Below, piece after piece: positions 1-9,700 of a stretch of DNA of 64,000 bases. How positions within the stretch are numbered: the stretch's first letter is position 1; each line of letters begins with the position of its first letter. A model generated the notes under the pieces. That model was given only the letters and a program-made list of their open reading frames with translations, was not told the DNA's origin and searched no databases. The stretch lies in assembly GCF_052030545.1 (NCBI RefSeq), contig NZ_JBPDIH010000014.1, positions 31,484 to 95,483 on the forward strand, in the 5' to 3' direction. Origin of the DNA: CANMXU01 sp052030545. GTDB taxonomy: Bacteria > Pseudomonadota > Gammaproteobacteria > Enterobacterales > Alteromonadaceae. The position numbers and the translations under genes are program-made.

Positions 1-1634
1 AAAGTCGCGCTTATAAAAACCCACTATCTACCGTTAATGGTGTTTCGTCAGGCTACAATGATCCATGTCGTGATAAAGAAGCTGCTGAGTATGTTTGTTC
101 AGACGTTCGTTTATTAGATGCATTCTTATACGGTGATTTTGACATTGGCGAAATGCCATTTTCTGTTCGTATTGGTCAACAAGTGATCAGCTGGGGTGAG
201 AGTACGCTTATCTCTCATGGTATTAGTGAATTAAACCCTATTGATGTATCACGTTTAAAAGCACCTGGTGCAGAGCTAAAAGAAGCATTTATTCCTTTTG
301 GCGCAGTTTGGGGCTCATTAGGTATTACTGAAAACGTTAACGTTGAAATGTTCTACCAATACCAATGGGAAAAAACCGTATTACCCGCGCCGGGCAGTTA
401 CTTTTCAACCAATGACTTTGCGGGTGCAGGTGGTCAATATAACCTAGTGCAATTAGGTTTTGCTGGTAATCCAGATATGGATTTAGATTATTTGCTAGCG
501 ACGCTTAATAATTTAGGTGCCGGTTATGGTGCAGGTTTAGTGCCTGTAGAGGATGCGGTTGCAGCAGTTATTGGCTTAGGCACAAAAGTTACCTTACGTG
601 GTGCTGGTGATAACGCTATTGTTGAACCTGAAGACGGCGGTCAATACGGTTTACGTTTATCTTGGTACTTGCCTGAGCTTAACGATACCGAGTTAAGTTT
701 CTACCACATGAATTACCACAGTCGTCGTCCATTTTTCTCTGGTCAAACAGCTGATTTTAATACTTCAACCGTGTTGGCTGATTTAGAAGTCTTAAAAACA
801 GGTGTTACAGAAGATACCTTCCATGAGCTAGACACTTTCTCTAAAGTATTATTAACTTACCCTGAAGATATTAAACTTTACGCAATGAGCTTTAATACCG
901 TAGTAGGTACAACGTCTGTTGCTGGTGAAGTTTCTTACCGTCAAGACGAACCATTGCAAATTGATGACGTTGAATTACTATTTGCTGCAATGCCTCAGCA
1001 ATTAGCTAATACCGGCAACCCTGATTATGCGGCCCTTGATGGTATTTCGCAGATGGTAAAAGCAGACGGTAGCGTTTATGGTTCAGGTGAAACTGCTGAT
1101 GGTTTTATTTTATCTGATACCGTACAAGCGCAAGTGACGATGACTCATTTATTTGGCCCATCGTTAGGTGCTAGCCAATTAACCGGTTTACTTGAAGTGG
1201 GTGGCATTAATATTAATGACATGCCTGATGAAAGTGTTTTACGTTTAAACGGCCCAGGTACAGCTCGAAATGGCGGTATTGAAGGCAAAGAAGGCTTAGA
1301 ACTGTTTTTACAAGATGGTGTTGAAACCAACCCGTTCCCAACTGATTTTGCTTGGGGTTATCGTTTAGTTGGTAAGCTTGACTACAATAACGTATTTGCC
1401 GGTATTAACGTATCACCACGTGTTGTCTTTTCACATGATGTTGAAGGTACAACGCCAGATCCATTATTCCTTTTTGTTGAAAAACGTAAGTCGTTAGCAC
1501 TTGGTTTGACATTCGATTATCAAAGCCAGTGGTCAGCTGAATTTAACTACAACAGCTTTTTCGACGGGGTAGGTACAACCAATCAACTGGAAGATCGTGA
1601 TTTTGTTTCTTTCAATATTAAGTACTCAATCTAA
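1..1634 (+). CDS. DUF1302 family outer-membrane-type protein (5' partial)
   Basis: The frame of position 3 is open from the window edge, so the start codon lies outside; the first in-window ATG (153) is internal. The visible 543 or so residues contain the DUF1302 hallmark IGQQVISWGES and many alternating aromatic/polar strands ending in YSI, which suggests an outer-membrane beta-barrel. It is followed after 49 nt by a DUF1329 gene, then by YCF48-like and RND genes. This four-gene neighbourhood recurs in marine and pseudomonad genomes and is thought to act in the envelope, perhaps in lipid or hydrophobic-compound traffic. The substrate is unknown. Confidence 0.85.
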   Translation, partial: SRAYKNPLSTVNGVSSGYNDPCRDKEAAEYVCSDVRLLDAFLYGDFDIGEMPFSVRIGQQVISWGESTLISHGISELNPIDVSRLKAPGAELKEAFIPFGAVWGSLGITENVNVEMFYQYQWEKTVLPAPGSYFSTNDFAGAGGQYNLVQLGFAGNPDMDLDYLLATLNNLGAGYGAGLVPVEDAVAAVIGLGTKVTLRGAGDNAIVEPEDGGQYGLRLSWYLPELNDTELSFYHMNYHSRRPFFSGQTADFNTSTVLADLEVLKTGVTEDTFHELDTFSKVLLTYPEDIKLYAMSFNTVVGTTSVAGEVSYRQDEPLQIDDVELLFAAMPQQLANTGNPDYAALDGISQMVKADGSVYGSGETADGFILSDTVQAQVTMTHLFGPSLGASQLTGLLEVGGININDMPDESVLRLNGPGTARNGGIEGKEGLELFLQDGVETNPFPTDFAWGYRLVGKLDYNNVFAGINVSPRVVFSHDVEGTTPDPLFLFVEKRKSLALGLTFDYQSQWSAEFNYNSFFDGVGTTNQLEDRDFVSFNIKYSI

Positions 1635-1683
1635 TACGAATTTAACGATTTTCGAAGGTTTAAACCTTTTAAGGTAAAGTTTA

Positions 1684-3048
1684 ATGAAAAAAATAACTCT
1701 ATTATCTCTTGCTGTCTCCCTTGCTTTTGCTGGTGGCAGCGCATATGCAAAAATTAGCGCAGCAGATGCGGCTAAATTAAAAAATGAATTAACGCCATTG
1801 GGCGCAGTTCGTGCGGCTAACGCAGACGGTTCAATTCCTGAGTGGACTGGCGGTATTACGCAAGCGCCAGCAGGTTATAAACCGGGTGACCATCATCCAG
1901 ATCCATATGCTGGTGATGCCGTTGAATACACAATTACTGCGCAAAATTTAGATAAGTATAAAAGTTTGCTAACACCTGGTCAGGTTAAGTTATTTGAAAC
2001 TTACCCTGATACCTTCAAAATGAATGTTTATAAAACGCATCGTTCTGCTTCATACCCAGAGCATGTTTATCAAGCGACATTTGAAAATGCAACGCGCAGT
2101 GAATTAGTTGAAAATGGTAACGGTATTAGCAACGCAGCTGTTGGTGTACCTTTTCCTCAACCTGCTGATGGTTTAGAAGCCATTTGGAACCATATTGTGC
2201 GTTATCGTGGCGAATCAGCCACCCGTAATGGTGGTCAAGCATCACCTACTGCGAACGGTAATTTCACTTATGTAGGTTTTGAAGAGCAAATGTTACTGCC
2301 ATACGGCACTAAAGGCGCTTCTCCGGCAGAATTACAACAGAACAACATTTTGTTTAAGTTCAAACAAAAAGTGTCTGAGCCAGCACGTTTAGCCGGTACT
2401 GCATTATTAGTACATGAAACCATGGATCAAATTAAAACGCCACGTCAAGCGTGGACCTATAATACGGGTCAACGTCGTGTTCGCCGTGCACCAAACGTAG
2501 CGTACGATGCACCGGGTACAGCGTCAGATGGTTTACGTACTACCGATGACTTTGATATGTTTAATGGTGCGCCAGATCGTTATAACTGGACACTAAAAGG
2601 CAAGCAAGAGTTATTAATTCCTTATAACGATTATCGTTTACACAGCGATAGCTTGAAGTACAAAGATATTATTCATCCAGGTCATATCAACCCTGAGCAC
2701 GTTCGTTATGAAAAGCACCGTGTCTGGGTAGTTGAAGCTAACTTAAAAGAAAATACACGTCATACTTATAAAAAACGTGTATTCTTTATCGATGAAGATA
2801 GCTGGCAAATTGCCGTAACTGACATATATGATAATCGCGATGAGTTATACCGCGTTGGTGTTGCTCATGGTATTAATTATTATGAAGTTCCAACACAATG
2901 GTCTACGCTTGAAGTATTTCATGATTTACAATCAAGACGTTACATTGCTATTGGTTTAGATAATGAAACTAAGATGTATGATTTTTCGACAAAACTTGAT
3001 GACAAAGGCTTTACGCCATCAGCATTAAGACGTGAAGGGCGAAGATAA
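1684..3048 (+). CDS. DUF1329 family periplasmic protein
   Basis: A 454-residue protein with a clear signal peptide (hydrophobic stretch ending GGSAYA, cleavage near residue 22). The mature part matches the DUF1329 pattern: an early NADGSIPEWTGG motif, a central segment with RRVRRAP, and a late DIYDNRDELYRVG segment. DUF1329 is related to the LolA/LolB-like lipoprotein-sorting fold and is regularly encoded next to DUF1302, so a role in periplasmic lipid or hydrophobic-ligand handling is plausible but not shown here. The start at 1684 is preceded by AAGGTAAAG. A hairpin with a T run follows the stop, so downstream genes may be partly uncoupled. Confidence 0.85.
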   Translation: MKKITLLSLAVSLAFAGGSAYAKISAADAAKLKNELTPLGAVRAANADGSIPEWTGGITQAPAGYKPGDHHPDPYAGDAVEYTITAQNLDKYKSLLTPGQVKLFETYPDTFKMNVYKTHRSASYPEHVYQATFENATRSELVENGNGISNAAVGVPFPQPADGLEAIWNHIVRYRGESATRNGGQASPTANGNFTYVGFEEQMLLPYGTKGASPAELQQNNILFKFKQKVSEPARLAGTALLVHETMDQIKTPRQAWTYNTGQRRVRRAPNVAYDAPGTASDGLRTTDDFDMFNGAPDRYNWTLKGKQELLIPYNDYRLHSDSLKYKDIIHPGHINPEHVRYEKHRVWVVEANLKENTRHTYKKRVFFIDEDSWQIAVTDIYDNRDELYRVGVAHGINYYEVPTQWSTLEVFHDLQSRRYIAIGLDNETKMYDFSTKLDDKGFTPSALRREGRR

Positions 3049-3061
3049 CAGTCTGACGTGT

Positions 3062-3092
3062 AAAAATCGGCTGGCATTGGTCAGCCGTTTTT
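3062..3092 (+). terminator. Rho-independent terminator or attenuator inside the cluster
   Basis: CGGCTG (3068-3073) pairs with CAGCCG (3082-3087) around an 8-nt loop, followed by TTTTT and preceded by AAAAA. It sits between the DUF1329 stop and the next gene of the same cluster, so it may reduce rather than end transcription into the YCF48 and RND genes. Confidence 0.7.
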
Positions 3093-3117
3093 ATTTAACC
3101 CCTAGTAAGAGATTTAT

Positions 3118-4143
3118 ATGAAGTACCTTTTCACTTTCTTGTTAACAAGTGTATTAAATTTCCCTCTATTTGCTGCAGACACTAACGCTGCAAGCGATAT
3201 TTTACCTTCAAGAATAGCGCCGTTAGCTCAGCATTCACTATTACTTGACATCACCAACGTTGCCGATCAAAAACTTGTTGCAGTAGGGCAATATGGTCAT
3301 ATATTAATTTCTTCAAACGCAACACAGTGGCAACAAGCACAAGTGCCCGTTCAGGCAACATTAACCGGCGTTTATTTTCTTGATGAAAAGCTTGGTTGGG
3401 TTGTTGGTCACGACGCAACAATTTTACATACTGCTGATGGCGGTATGACATGGCAGTTACAACAATATTTACCAGAACTTGAAAAACCATTATTTGATGT
3501 GGTTTTTAAAGATGAACGTAATGGCATCGCTTTAGGTGCTTACGGACAATTATTTAGAACTACAGATGGTGGTAAGCACTGGCAGTTCGAATTTCACGGT
3601 GAGCTATTACCCCCAGAAGATGTGGAATATTTAGAAGAAATTAAGCTTGAAGATGAAGAAGCGTATTTAGATGAAATCTCGAGTATTTTGCCACACTTCA
3701 ATCGAATTTATATGGACGGTAGAACGCTATATTTAGTCGGCGAAATAGGTTTAATTGCTAAAAGTAATGATTTTGGCCGTACGTGGGAAAAGTTTGACGA
3801 AATTTATCAAGGGTCATTTTTTGATATCTCTCGCACGTCCAAAGGCAATTTACTTATTGTTGGTTTACGAGGCAATGTCTTTAGAAGTTTAAAAAATGGT
3901 ACGCCGTGGCAAAAAATAGCAACAGGTACCACGTCGTTACTTAACTCTATTGTATTATCTGATGATGACCGTGTTTTTCTGCTAGGGAACAACGGTACCT
4001 TATTGATCAGTGAAGACGATGGCATATCGTTTGTCAAAAAAGTACAACCTGACGGTAAACCGCTTATTGCCGGAGAATGGTTTAACAATCAATTAGTGGT
4101 TGTTTCAGAAGTTGGCATTAAAAATATCACCATAACGAAGTAA
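3118..4143 (+). CDS. YCF48-like beta-propeller exported protein
   Basis: A 341-residue protein with a signal peptide ending near FPLFAA (residue 20). It contains repeated blades of the YCF48/BNR type: GWVVGHDATILHTADGGMTW, then GIALGAYGQLFRTTDGGKHW, then LVGEIGLIAKSNDFGRTWEK and LLGNNGTLLISEDDG. Ycf48/Hcf136 acts in photosystem II assembly in phototrophs, but in non-phototrophs these propellers sit beside RND transporters and are presumed periplasmic accessory proteins. It lies 5 nt upstream of the RND gene, so the two are very likely co-transcribed and translationally linked. Confidence 0.8.
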   Translation: MKYLFTFLLTSVLNFPLFAADTNAASDILPSRIAPLAQHSLLLDITNVADQKLVAVGQYGHILISSNATQWQQAQVPVQATLTGVYFLDEKLGWVVGHDATILHTADGGMTWQLQQYLPELEKPLFDVVFKDERNGIALGAYGQLFRTTDGGKHWQFEFHGELLPPEDVEYLEEIKLEDEEAYLDEISSILPHFNRIYMDGRTLYLVGEIGLIAKSNDFGRTWEKFDEIYQGSFFDISRTSKGNLLIVGLRGNVFRSLKNGTPWQKIATGTTSLLNSIVLSDDDRVFLLGNNGTLLISEDDGISFVKKVQPDGKPLIAGEWFNNQLVVVSEVGIKNITITK

Positions 4144-4148
4144 ACAAT

Positions 4149-6461
4149 ATGACCATAGATTCCCTAATAAATCGACTAGAAGTTGGCATTTTTCGACACC
4201 GCATGTTGGTGCTTTCGGCGTTTGTCCTCACCAGCATTTTCTTATTATTTCAAGCTAGTCAAATCAAACTAGATGCATCATTTACTAAAAATATTCCTCT
4301 AAATCATGAGTACATGAAAACGTATTTGAAGCACCGCCAAAACTTTGGTGGCGCTAATAATATTCTTATTTCAGTGTGTGACAGTGAAAGTGATATTTTT
4401 AGTGAGAATTTTTTCACCAGTTTAAAAGGTGTACACGATAAATTATTTTTCATACCTGGCGTTGACCGTATCCAAGTAAAATCGTTGTATTCGCCAAGTA
4501 CTCGTTTTGTTGAGATTGTTGAAGATGGTTTTGCTGGCGGGCCTGTGATCCCAGCTGATTTCCAACCGACGGCGCAAGGACTTGCCATTGTTAAAGGCAA
4601 TATCGAAAAAGCCGGCATTGTTGGTAGTATTGTTGCTGATGACTATAGCTGTTCAATGGTCAAAGCGTCTCTGTTAGATATTGACCCAAACACGGGTGAA
4701 AAACTTAATACCATTAATTTTGCAGCCCAACTAGAACAAGAAATTCGTCAAGAATATGAGAAAGGCTCTATTAGTATTCATATTATAGGTTTTTCTAAAA
4801 TGGTTGGCGATGTTGCCGAAGGGGCAAAAGGTGTTGTGCTGTTTTTTGCTGTCGCCATTGCCATTACTGCAATCATGGTATTTTTCTTTTGTAAATCGAT
4901 AGTACTCACCATATTGCCTATCACCTGTTCGTTAATCGCAGTTATTTGGCAAATGGGGATGTTATCAACGCTAGGCTTTGGCTTAGATCCTATGTCGATA
5001 CTCATTCCGTTCTTAGTTTTTGCTATCGGTGTGAGCCATGGCGTACAGATGATTAATTCGGTAGGAAAACTAGTAAATAAAGGGCGTTCAAGTAAAGAAG
5101 CCGCGCAAATGAGCTTTAGGGTGTTATTGGTGCCAGGTGGTGTCGCGTTGTTATCGGATACGGTCGGCTTTTTAACCTTATTGTCGATAGATATTGGTAT
5201 TATTCGTGAACTTGCAATTACCGCTTCAATGGGTGTTGCCATGATCATTTTAACCAATTTAATCTTATTGCCTGTGCTTGTTTCATATATCAACTTCCCA
5301 CAAGGTAAAAAAGTCAATAAAAATGATGATAAACCTGCAGCAGTTTGGCGAGCAATGGCAACATTTTCCTCTCGTGGTCCTGCAACGGTAATTTTGCTGA
5401 TCACGGCATTGTTATATGCAGCTGGTTTTTATTACTCGCAAAATCTAAAAATAGGTGAGCTTCACGCAGGCGCACCAGCATTACATGAGCAGTCACGCTA
5501 TAACCAAGATACCTTCTTAATAACTGACAAATACGCAATAAGTGTAGATTACATGTCAGTGATTATTGAAGGTGAACTTAATGCCTGTGCTTATTATGAC
5601 ACCATGGAACAAATTGACCGTTTTCAATGGCAAATGGAAAATGTGCAAGGTGTGCAATCTGCGGTAAGTTTGGCGTCAATCGCCAAAATAGTGAACTCGG
5701 GTTATAACGAAGGTAATCCTAAATGGCGGGTGTTATCACGAAACCAACAATCGCTAGTGCAATCTATAGCGCGAGTACCTTCTTCTAGTGGTTTACTCAA
5801 TAGCGATTGTAGCGTTATGCCGGTGATTTTATTTTTAGAAGATCACAAAGCTGAAACGATTAATCGTGTTGTAGATGCTGTTAAAGAAGCCGCGTTAAGT
5901 TTTGACAATGAAAAGTTCACCTTTAAATTAGCTTCTGGCCCTGTCGGCGTAATGGCAGCAACCAACGAAGCAGTCGAAGCCGCGCAACTACCTATGATGC
6001 TATATGTATACGGCGCAGTTATTTTACTGTGTCTGATCAGCTTCAAGAGCGTAAGAGCGACAATCGCCGTTGTTGTGCCACTTTATGTGGTATCTACATT
6101 AGCGCAATGGTTAATGACGGTGCTTGATATTGGCTTAACAGTGTCGACATTACCGGTTATTGCTTTAGGTGTTGGTATCGGTGTTGATTATGGTATTTAT
6201 ATTTTATCAACCATGAGTCAAAAATTAACCCAAGGTGAAAACGTTTCGCAAGCCTACTTATCTGCGTTAAAAGAGCGTGGCAGTGCGGTACTTATTACAG
6301 GGGTGACATTAGCAATAGGTGTGTCGACTTGGTTCTTCTCGGATCTTAAATTCCAAGTAGATATGGGTATACTATTAACCTTCATGTTTTTAGTGAATAT
6401 GCTAGCGGCCGTCATCGTATTACCAGCAATTGCCGCCTTCTTGTGGCCCAAGTCAAAATAA
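4149..6461 (+). CDS. MMPL/RND-family transporter
   Basis: A 770-residue inner-membrane protein with duplicated RND architecture: one membrane helix near residues 19-36, a periplasmic loop, helices from about 225 to 385, a second helix near 415, a second loop, and a final helix bundle from about 625 to 770. The helix blocks carry the MMPL/SSD-type runs IPFLVFAIGVSHGVQMIN and LPVIALGVGIGVDYGIYIL. It is shorter than tripartite AcrB pumps (about 1,050 residues) and matches the MMPL/HpnN-like exporters that move lipids or hydrophobic molecules. With DUF1302, DUF1329 and YCF48 it likely forms an envelope export or trafficking system; the substrate is unknown. Confidence 0.85.
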   Translation: MTIDSLINRLEVGIFRHRMLVLSAFVLTSIFLLFQASQIKLDASFTKNIPLNHEYMKTYLKHRQNFGGANNILISVCDSESDIFSENFFTSLKGVHDKLFFIPGVDRIQVKSLYSPSTRFVEIVEDGFAGGPVIPADFQPTAQGLAIVKGNIEKAGIVGSIVADDYSCSMVKASLLDIDPNTGEKLNTINFAAQLEQEIRQEYEKGSISIHIIGFSKMVGDVAEGAKGVVLFFAVAIAITAIMVFFFCKSIVLTILPITCSLIAVIWQMGMLSTLGFGLDPMSILIPFLVFAIGVSHGVQMINSVGKLVNKGRSSKEAAQMSFRVLLVPGGVALLSDTVGFLTLLSIDIGIIRELAITASMGVAMIILTNLILLPVLVSYINFPQGKKVNKNDDKPAAVWRAMATFSSRGPATVILLITALLYAAGFYYSQNLKIGELHAGAPALHEQSRYNQDTFLITDKYAISVDYMSVIIEGELNACAYYDTMEQIDRFQWQMENVQGVQSAVSLASIAKIVNSGYNEGNPKWRVLSRNQQSLVQSIARVPSSSGLLNSDCSVMPVILFLEDHKAETINRVVDAVKEAALSFDNEKFTFKLASGPVGVMAATNEAVEAAQLPMMLYVYGAVILLCLISFKSVRATIAVVVPLYVVSTLAQWLMTVLDIGLTVSTLPVIALGVGIGVDYGIYILSTMSQKLTQGENVSQAYLSALKERGSAVLITGVTLAIGVSTWFFSDLKFQVDMGILLTFMFLVNMLAAVIVLPAIAAFLWPKSK

Positions 6462-6502
6462 ATGAAAATATTTTTACACTTAGATAATGAATAATTACAC
6501 AT

Positions 6503-6530
6503 GAAAATGGCCGAAAGGCCATTTTCTATT
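6503..6530 (+). terminator. Probable terminator after the RND gene
   Basis: GAAAATGGCC (6503-6512) and GGCCATTTTC (6517-6526) form a 10-bp stem with a GAAA tetraloop, followed by a short T-rich run. The tail is weak, but the position 41 nt after the stop fits a transcript end. Confidence 0.6.
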
Positions 6531-6643
6531 TAAAGGAAGTGAATAAACCTATATGTCCTACCAGTTAAACTCTTTGTTTTGACTTATTTCTAACAAAATA
6601 TTGCTCGCAATAGCCTAAAATTACTAATAAAATCCGTTTTATG

Positions 6644-6659
6644 GTCTATCCTGATAGAC
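6644..6659. promoter_or_regulatory. Palindromic operator candidate upstream of gdhB
   Basis: GTCTATC and GATAGAC form a perfect 7-bp inverted repeat around CT, 109 nt before the gdhB start. The 306-nt gap 6462-6767 otherwise holds only the terminator above and AT-rich sequence, with no gene I can support. The element has the size of a dimeric repressor site, but no regulator can be named. Confidence 0.35.
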
Positions 6660-6767
6660 AATGATAAAAATTTTACGACAACCACCACTGTTGGACGTAA
6701 AAATAAATAAAAAATTAAATCCAAAATACAATTATTTTTCAAGCGTTTTATCCAAAAGGAAAACGGC

Positions 6768-9700
6768 ATGGCGTTAGTAGACGGTTTACCCTCAGTTATA
6801 CTCAAAAACGTTGCTCAATTAATACAGCAAAAAGTTCCATCAGATACCGCTCCATTAGTTGAGCAATTTGCAGATTTGCTTTACCGCAATATCTCAAATG
6901 TAGATATTTCACACCGAAACGACAGTGACATGTATGGGGCCACGTTAAGTTTGTGGAATTCCCTCAATGCTCATCAAGACGACGAACCCGTGATTAAAGT
7001 GTTTAACCCGCAAGTGGCCAAACATGGTTGGAAATCGAGTCATACGGTAATTGAAGTTATCGTAAAAGATATGCCATTTTTGGTGAATTCACTGCGCATT
7101 GCATTAAGTCGCTTAGGTTTATTTCCGCATTTAATGCTGAATTGTCCGCTAAGAATTGTTCGTGATAAAAATAAGCAAATTTCACAATTATCGACGGCCG
7201 CGGATAAAAAAATAAAATCCACGTCTGCAGAAACGGTATTTTTTATTGAAATAGACCGTCAATCTGAACAATCTGTGCTTGATAATATTGCTCAAGAACT
7301 ACTGTCAGTTGTTAGTGATGTTTCGCTAACGGTTTCCGACTGGCAACCGATGAGCAAACGCTTAAAAGATATTATTGGCGATATCAAAAAAGCCAAATTA
7401 CCTTGTAGTGATAGTGAAAAGAAAAACTCAGTCGAGTTTTTAGAGTGGATTTTAAATAACAATTTCACTTTAATGGGCTATCGTTCATACGATGTAAAAA
7501 CCTTAAAAGGCGACATGGCGTTACAAGCTAATGTTAAATCAAGCTTAGGTTTGATGAAGCAATCTAAAGGTACGTCAGAGCGACGCATGTCAGGGTTAAG
7601 TCAATCGGCGCGTGAAATTGCGTTGGGCGATAATTTACTGATTTTAACCAAAACTAACTCGCGCTCGCGCGTGCATCGTCCTGCACACCTAGACTATATC
7701 GGCATCAAGCGTTTTGACAACGAAGGAAATATTGTTGGAGAAGAACGTTTTGTTGGTTTGTTTGGCTCTGCTTATTACACTAACAGCGCCTTAAATATTC
7801 CATTGATCAAGGCAAAAGTAAAAGCGGTATGTGAAGCATCAGGTTTTGCTGAAGGCGTACACGCCTACAAAACCTTGATTAATATTTTAGAAACTTATCC
7901 TCGTGACGAGATATTACAAACCAGTGTTAAAGAGTTATTGCAAAATGTTTTAGGTATTTTGCAAATGCAAGAGCGCGATTACACTGGGCTGTTTATTCGC
8001 CGTGATGCTTTTGATCGTTTTTATTCTTGCATGGTATATGTACCTCGTGAGCGTTATAACACTGAACTACGTATTCAAACGCAAAAGCTATTACAAGAAG
8101 CGCTAGGTAGTGATAAGGAAGTTGAGTTTACCACTTACTTCTCTGAATCTGTTCAAGCTCGTACTCATTATATTGTTCGCGTAAATTCAACAAAAGCAGA
8201 TGTGAATGTGAAAGAAATTGAAAAGAATTTAAATGAAGCGGCCCGCAGTTGGGACGATAAACTTGCCGGCGCATTAAACTCACATAAAGGTGAAGCACAA
8301 GGTAAAGCTTTAAGTAGAAAATACGTAAACTTCCCACAAGCTTATAAAGATGAAGTATTACCAGGTTCTGCAATTGTTGATATTGAAAAACTTGAAGCGA
8401 TTGATCATAACAATAATTTAGAAATGTTATTTTACCAACCGCAAGAAGAAAAAGCGGGCAGCCGTTTTGTTAAGTTAAAACTATTTCATTCAGGCGAGCC
8501 ATTGCATTTGTCTGATGTACTCCCAATTTTGGAAAACTTCGGTTTACGCGTTATTGGTGAAAGCCCATATGCAGTGAAAACTAATGATGGTGAAACTCAT
8601 TGGATTTTAGATTTCTCGATGCTATTAACGGGTGATGGTCAGTTTAACTTGGAAATTGTACAAAGTTTGTTCCAAGAAGCGTTTGCCAAAGTCTGGGCAG
8701 GTGATTTAGAAGATGACGGCTTTAACCGTCTTATTTTAGGTGCTGAACTTAATGGCCGTGAAGTGTCTATTTTACGAGCTTTCGCCAAGTATGAGCGCCA
8801 AATCGGTGGTACGTTTAGCCAAAGCTATATTGAAGATACGTTTGCACGTTATCCTGATATTGCCAAGTTATTGATCAAAGTGTTTAATTTGCGCTTTGAT
8901 CCAAAAGGCAAGGCAACTGCTAAAGCGAAAAGCAAACTTGATGAAGAAATTGAAAGTTCGTTAGACAATGTCGCCAACCTTGATGATGACAGAATTATTC
9001 GACGTTTTGTTGAAATGATCCACGCGACCATTAGAACAAATTATTTCCAGCCGGATCCTGAAAAGGGTGATAAGCCTTATATTTCATTTAAAATTTTGCC
9101 AGAGAATATTTCTGAAGTACCGCTGCCATTACCAAAATTTGAAATTTTTGTTTATTCACCACAAATTGAAGGTGTGCATTTACGTGGCGGCAAAGTTGCT
9201 CGTGGCGGATTACGTTGGTCAGATCGCCGAGAAGACTTCCGCACCGAAGTCTTAGGTTTAGTGAAAGCGCAACAAGTTAAAAACACGGTTATCGTGCCTG
9301 TTGGTGCAAAAGGTGGCTTTGTTTGTAAACAACTACCGGAAGGTGGTTCTCACCAAGAAATATTTGAGGCCGGAAAAGAGTGTTACCGCACTTTTATTCG
9401 TGGTTTGCTCGATATTACCGACAATATTGTTAATGGCGAAATTGTGCCACCACAAGATGTGGTAAGAATCGACGAAGATGACCCGTATTTAGTTGTTGCA
9501 GCCGATAAAGGCACGGCAACATTCTCTGATATTGCAAACTCTATTTCTGAAGAATATAACTTTTGGATGGGTGACGCATTTGCCTCAGGCGGCAGTGTAG
9601 GTTACGACCACAAAGGCATGGGTATAACCGCAAAAGGCGCATGGGAGTCAGTGAAACGTCATTTCCGTGAAATGGATATCGATTGTCAAACTACCGACTT

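Noticed and set aside
4778..5404. A 208-codon minus-strand frame opposite the RND gene
   Set aside because: It is the antisense shadow of a strongly conserved membrane protein and has no recognisable family or start signal.
9375..9384. AAAGAGTGTT, reverse complement of the ECF-type core, inside gdhB
   Set aside because: It is in coding sequence, lacks the GG element at the fixed spacing and faces no gene start.
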